A stretch of DNA of 7,133 nucleotides from Clostridia bacterium (GTDB lineage: Bacteria > Bacillota > Clostridia > Oscillospirales > Butyricicoccaceae). The stretch lies in the NCBI GenBank assembly GCA_017552495.1, contig JAFZPW010000001.1:1-7133 (forward strand). The letters run 5' to 3'. Both the position numbers and the translations under genes were made by a program. Positions 4,761 through 7,133 of the stretch are shown one piece after another. The notes under the pieces are model-generated. The model did no database searches and was not told where the DNA came from. It was given only the letters and a program-made list of their open reading frames with translations. Position 1 is the first letter of the stretch. Each line of letters opens with the position of its first letter.

Positions 4761-5513
4761 TTACGCCAAATACAGGCTGACCCTGTCGAGAATGCGATTG
4801 ACGTTGTCCAACTGACTAATCATGCCGCCCATGCGCACCTGTCCGGTGCCCACACAGGTGACGGCGTTGACCTTGCCGTCAAAGAGTTGACGGGCCAGAC
4901 GCATATCGCAAAACTCCATCACGGAGAAAGGCCGGTCGGTGTCCTGGTGAACGGCGGTGAGCCGGTGATCTTTCGCGTCCAGATATCCGGCGGGGCCGCC
5001 GGCGATAGAGAGCTTGATCTTCCCATCCACGATATAGGAGGCCGAAACGCGCCCCGCCTCGTCCTCGTTGGCGATCTGCGCCACGGCGGAAAGAATGAGA
5101 TGGAACATCAGCCGGGTGCTCACATCAAAGAATCGTTCGTCCTTCAGATCCGCCTCTGCGGGACGAAGATAGCGGGTCAAAAGGTCGGTGAGTTTGGTAA
5201 ACGGTCCGGTGAGAAAGCCGATCTTGGTCAAGCCCCGGGTGGGAATTGGGGTCGCCTTTCCGTCGATGATGCGGTTGAATTTTTCGCAGGAGCCCACGGG
5301 GATGCGCACGACACATTTGTCCGCGCCCTCTTCCATGCGGCAGACGCCGTTTTCAAAAAACAGTGTGCCGGCGGGACCGCCCTTCACGTCAAAGCCCACG
5401 CTGACCTTCTGATTGCGGATGTAGGCCTGCGCCTCAGGACTGAGGCGGCACAACTCGGGCAGCGCGCCCAGCACGGCGAAAAGATTGATATAGGCCAGGG
5501 TTCTCTGATCCAT
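4761..5513 (-). CDS. SCP2-like protein with two tandem halves (250 aa)
   Basis: The protein resembles sterol-carrier-protein-2-like lipid-binding domains, small cytoplasmic folds with a hydrophobic pocket. The two halves line up: GGPAG at 45-49 and 172-176, and DGK at 84-86 and 212-214. Each DGK is followed by a glycine-spaced strand and a closing helix, LTDLLTRYLR (108-117) and VNRILDRVSLYL (238-249). The offset is about 127 residues, which points to an internal duplication. There is no signal peptide or membrane segment. The start has AAAAGGAGAT about 7 nt upstream, a sigma-A-like promoter lies 70-100 bp further up, and the coupled aminotransferase gene follows 13 bp after the stop. The pairing suggests that it binds a hydrophobic substrate or cofactor for, or works alongside, that PLP enzyme; this is inference. 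The SCP2 assignment is by fold-like motif pattern and is less sure than the gene call. Confidence 0.85.
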   Translation of the reverse strand: MDQRTLAYINLFAVLGALPELCRLSPEAQAYIRNQKVSVGFDVKGGPAGTLFFENGVCRMEEGADKCVVRIPVGSCEKFNRIIDGKATPIPTRGLTKIGFLTGPFTKLTDLLTRYLRPAEADLKDERFFDVSTRLMFHLILSAVAQIANEDEAGRVSASYIVDGKIKLSIAGGPAGYLDAKDHRLTAVHQDTDRPFSVMEFCDMRLARQLFDGKVNAVTCVGTGQVRMGGMISQLDNVNRILDRVSLYLA

Positions 5514-5584
5514 AGGGGATATCTCCTTTTCTCTTCGTTTTCACGCCAGATCTCTGAATACTGCACGCTGATTAGAACAATTTT

Positions 5585-5613
5585 ATTGTATGCCATTTTG
5601 CCCCGGATTGCAA
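5585..5613 (-). promoter_or_regulatory. Promoter of the SCP2-like/aminotransferase operon
   Basis: Minus strand TTGCAA (5608-5613), 17-bp spacer, TACAAT (5585-5590). Predicted start is near 5578, giving a leader of about 65 nt. It stands back to back with the proC promoter. Confidence 0.7.
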
Positions 5614-5618
5614 GAGAC

Positions 5619-5647
5619 TTGTGCGTTTCCCACAAATTTGTTATAAT
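5619..5647 (+). promoter_or_regulatory. Promoter of proC (extended -10)
   Basis: TTGTGC (5619-5624), 17-bp spacer, TATAAT (5642-5647) preceded by TGT, an extended -10 that offsets the weak -35. Two small dyads overlap it: TTGTG-N7-CACAA (5619-5635) and the palindrome ACAAATTTGT (5632-5641), possible operator sites. Confidence 0.75.
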
Positions 5648-5687
5648 AAAAAAAATGGCCGACATATCGGCGCGGGGAGGGCTTTTG

Positions 5688-6494
5688 ATGGAAAAAACCT
5701 TTGGGTTCATCGGAACGGGACACATGGGCGGCGCACTGGCCGCAGCAGTCTGCCGCGGCGTTTCGCCGCAGGATGTGGTGCTGTGCAACCGCACGCCCGC
5801 CAAGGCCGCCGCGCTGGCGGAAACGCTGGGCTGCCGCACGGGATCGGCCAGCGAAGCGGCCGGATGCGATTATCTGTTTTTAGGTGTCAAACCGCAGCAG
5901 ATGGCGGCGCTGCTGGCGGCGCTGCGCCCCCTTTTGCGGGATCGGCCGAACACCGTGCTGATCTCCATGGCGGCGGGGCTGACGCTGCACCGGCTGGAGG
6001 AATTGGCCGGTCTCCCCTTCCCCGTGGCCGTTTTGCGGATCATGCCCAATCTGCCGGTTTCGGTGGGCAGAGGCGTGGTGCTCTATGACAAAAACGCGGC
6101 CCTCTCCGACGCGGACGAGGCCGTTTTGCGCATGGCGATGGCCCCTGCCGGGCTGGTGGAACCGCTGGAGGAACGTCTGATGGACGCCGGCTCGGCGCTC
6201 TGCGGCTGCAGTCCGGCCTTTACCGCGCTGTATTTGGAGGCGTTGGCCGACGGCGCCGTGGCCTGCGGCATTCCCCGGGCCGTTGCCCTGCGGCTGGCGG
6301 TGCAGGCAACGGAAGGATCCGCCGCTTTGCTTACCGAGAGCGGACTTCATCCCGCAGCGCTCAAGGACGCCGTTTGCTCCCCCGGCGGGAGCACCATCCA
6401 AGGCGTGCGGGCACTGGAAGCCGGCGGCTTCCGTGCGGCAGTGATCGAGGCCGTCATCGCCGCCCGCGACGCCAATCTGGCGCTGGGAACATAA
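5688..6494 (+). CDS. proC: Pyrroline-5-carboxylate reductase (268 aa)
   Basis: ProC catalyses the last step of proline synthesis, NAD(P)H-dependent reduction of 1-pyrroline-5-carboxylate to L-proline, in the cytoplasm. The N-terminal Rossmann motif GFIGTGHMGGAL (6-17) is followed by NRT (34-36), typical of NADPH-preferring members, and RIMPN (117-121). The dimerisation and catalytic domain carries SPAF (175-178), the helix with LADGAVACG (186-194) and the signature SPGGSTIQGVRALE (231-244). The length is normal for the family. The start at 5688 has GGAGG 7 nt upstream. An in-frame ATG at 5655 is rejected because it would lie almost at the predicted transcription start with no ribosome binding site. 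The gene is G+C-rich and is followed 45 bp later by the GNAT gene. Confidence 0.95.
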   Translation: MEKTFGFIGTGHMGGALAAAVCRGVSPQDVVLCNRTPAKAAALAETLGCRTGSASEAAGCDYLFLGVKPQQMAALLAALRPLLRDRPNTVLISMAAGLTLHRLEELAGLPFPVAVLRIMPNLPVSVGRGVVLYDKNAALSDADEAVLRMAMAPAGLVEPLEERLMDAGSALCGCSPAFTALYLEALADGAVACGIPRAVALRLAVQATEGSAALLTESGLHPAALKDAVCSPGGSTIQGVRALEAGGFRAAVIEAVIAARDANLALGT

Positions 6495-6539
6495 CATCGC
6501 GGCACACAAACGATAAAAACCTGTTTTGGAGGTATCTGA

Positions 6540-7025
6540 ATGATCGAGATCAAAGAAACAACGCTTGCGGATATCAAACATATTCAGCGCCTTTGGGCGG
6601 ACGAAGAAGTCATGCGCTTTATCGTCCCCGGCGGGGTGCATGAAACCGACGAAGCCATGCAGCAGTGGTTTCGCTGGAGCGTTTCCAACCGGCCGCTGTC
6701 AAACCACTTTTCGATTTATGAAGATGGCAACTATTGCGGCGAAGCAAGTTATGAACTTGACAAAGCGCACGGCAGCGCCGCGCTGGATATCAAACTGTTT
6801 CCCTTTGCGCGGGGCCGGGGCATTGCCGCAAAAGCCCTTTCACATGTGATCGAAGAAGCGTTTCGCAACGGCGCGGAATGCGTATGGGTCGATCCCCATC
6901 CGCAAAACGAGAAAGCCCTCGCCCTATACGAAGGACTGGGCTTCCGGCAAAAAGATATGCCGGATCATGTGATCGCACTGGGCGAAGATCCAGCTTTCTA
7001 TGTCTATCTGGAACTTTGCAAATAA
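6540..7025 (+). CDS. GNAT family N-acetyltransferase (161 aa)
   Basis: GNAT enzymes transfer acetyl from acetyl-CoA to an amine on a small molecule or protein. The acetyl-CoA pyrophosphate loop is visible as RGRGIAAKAL (91-100), fitting R/QxxGxG/A. The C-terminal motif B follows as NEKALALYEGLGF (123-135), with N123 and Y130 at the usual positions. The overall look is RimJ/RimL-like, but the substrate cannot be inferred. The start is preceded by TTTGGAGGT at about 7 nt. Two in-frame TAA stops end it (7023 and 7026). No promoter is evident in the 45-bp gap after proC and a terminator follows, so it is probably the second gene of a proC transcript. Its codons look a little less G+C-rich than those of proC. 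Confidence 0.93.
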   Translation: MIEIKETTLADIKHIQRLWADEEVMRFIVPGGVHETDEAMQQWFRWSVSNRPLSNHFSIYEDGNYCGEASYELDKAHGSAALDIKLFPFARGRGIAAKALSHVIEEAFRNGAECVWVDPHPQNEKALALYEGLGFRQKDMPDHVIALGEDPAFYVYLELCK

Positions 7026-7052
7026 TAAGCGAGCCGTGTATTTGATAAACTG

Positions 7053-7085
7053 AAAAAAGCCGCCTGCTTTTTGCGGGCGGCTTTT
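7053..7085. terminator. Bidirectional Rho-independent terminator after the GNAT gene
   Basis: The arms AAAAGCCGCCTGC (7055-7067) and GCGGGCGGCTTTT (7073-7085) pair over 13 bp with one wobble, around a T5 loop. The plus strand ends in TTTT; the minus strand ends in TTTTTT (7053-7058), so it works in both directions. This fits convergent genes on the two sides. Confidence 0.9.
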
Positions 7086-7094
7086 GAATTCGTC

Positions 7095-7133
7095 TTATTT
7101 CTTTTTCCCCAGATGGATCAGACGAACGATCAC
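7095..7133 (-). CDS. Possible 3' end of a convergent gene (partial)
   Basis: On the minus strand, an open frame enters from the right edge and ends VIVRLIHLGKKK followed by TAA. The basic Lys-rich tail just before a stop, then a strong minus-strand terminator 10 bp later, is what a gene end looks like. Twelve residues are too few to identify a product. Confidence 0.4.
   Translation of the reverse strand: MIVRLIHLGKKK

Noticed and set aside
3431..4780. A 449-codon open frame on the plus strand
   Set aside because: It is antisense to the aminotransferase, which has a clear family match, catalytic residues and a ribosome binding site. Long antisense frames are common in G+C-rich genes.
4722..5687. 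Upstream extension of proC giving a 590-codon open frame
   Set aside because: The extension is antisense to the SCP2-like gene and crosses the proC promoter. The P5C reductase fold begins at 5688 with its own ribosome binding site.
5880..6641. A 253-codon minus-strand frame across proC and the start of the GNAT gene
   Set aside because: It is antisense to two well-supported genes and its low-complexity His/Gln/Gly-rich product is typical of a shadow.

Overview
The window looks like part of the chromosome of a spore-forming member of the Clostridia. It is G+C-rich in its genes, with A+T-rich promoters and strong AGGAGG-type ribosome binding sites. The spore call rests on a clear alpha/beta-type small acid-soluble spore protein (SASP) gene. 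FeoB and FeoA sequence style also fits a gut-type clostridial lineage, but I cannot name a genus. Gene density is high and no stretch over 300 bases lacks a gene. I see no phage genes, insertion sequence or CRISPR array.

Layout, left to right. At 1-2395, on the minus strand, lies a ferrous iron uptake operon: sigma-A promoter, feoA (71 aa), a second feoA (73 aa), then feoB, which runs off the left edge with 573 codons visible. The promoter is followed by two near-identical dyad elements that look like operators for a metal-responsive repressor. A weaker copy lies just before feoB. At 2429-2668, minus strand, is a two-gene tRNA operon (Asp-GTC, then Thr-GGT, both with encoded CCA) with its own promoter and a strong terminator. 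At 2716-3107, minus strand, is an unrecognised 113-aa protein gene with its own promoter. At 3165-3413, minus strand, is the SASP gene with a strong terminator. At 3497-5613, minus strand, is a two-gene operon: a 250-aa protein resembling two tandem sterol-carrier-protein-2-like (SCP2) halves, then a class III PLP enzyme resembling glutamate-1-semialdehyde aminomutase. At 5619-7085, plus strand, are proC (proline synthesis) and a GNAT acetyltransferase, ending in a bidirectional terminator. The last 39 bases may hold the end of a convergent gene on the minus strand.

Most of the window is housekeeping: iron uptake, tRNAs, spore DNA protection and proline synthesis. The least explained unit is the tightly coupled SCP2-like/aminotransferase pair, which faces proC across back-to-back promoters whose -35 boxes are only 5 bp apart. 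Also worth a look are the repeated operator-like dyads of the feo operon, the acidic insertion in FeoB, and a perfect 10-bp inverted repeat in front of the SASP gene.
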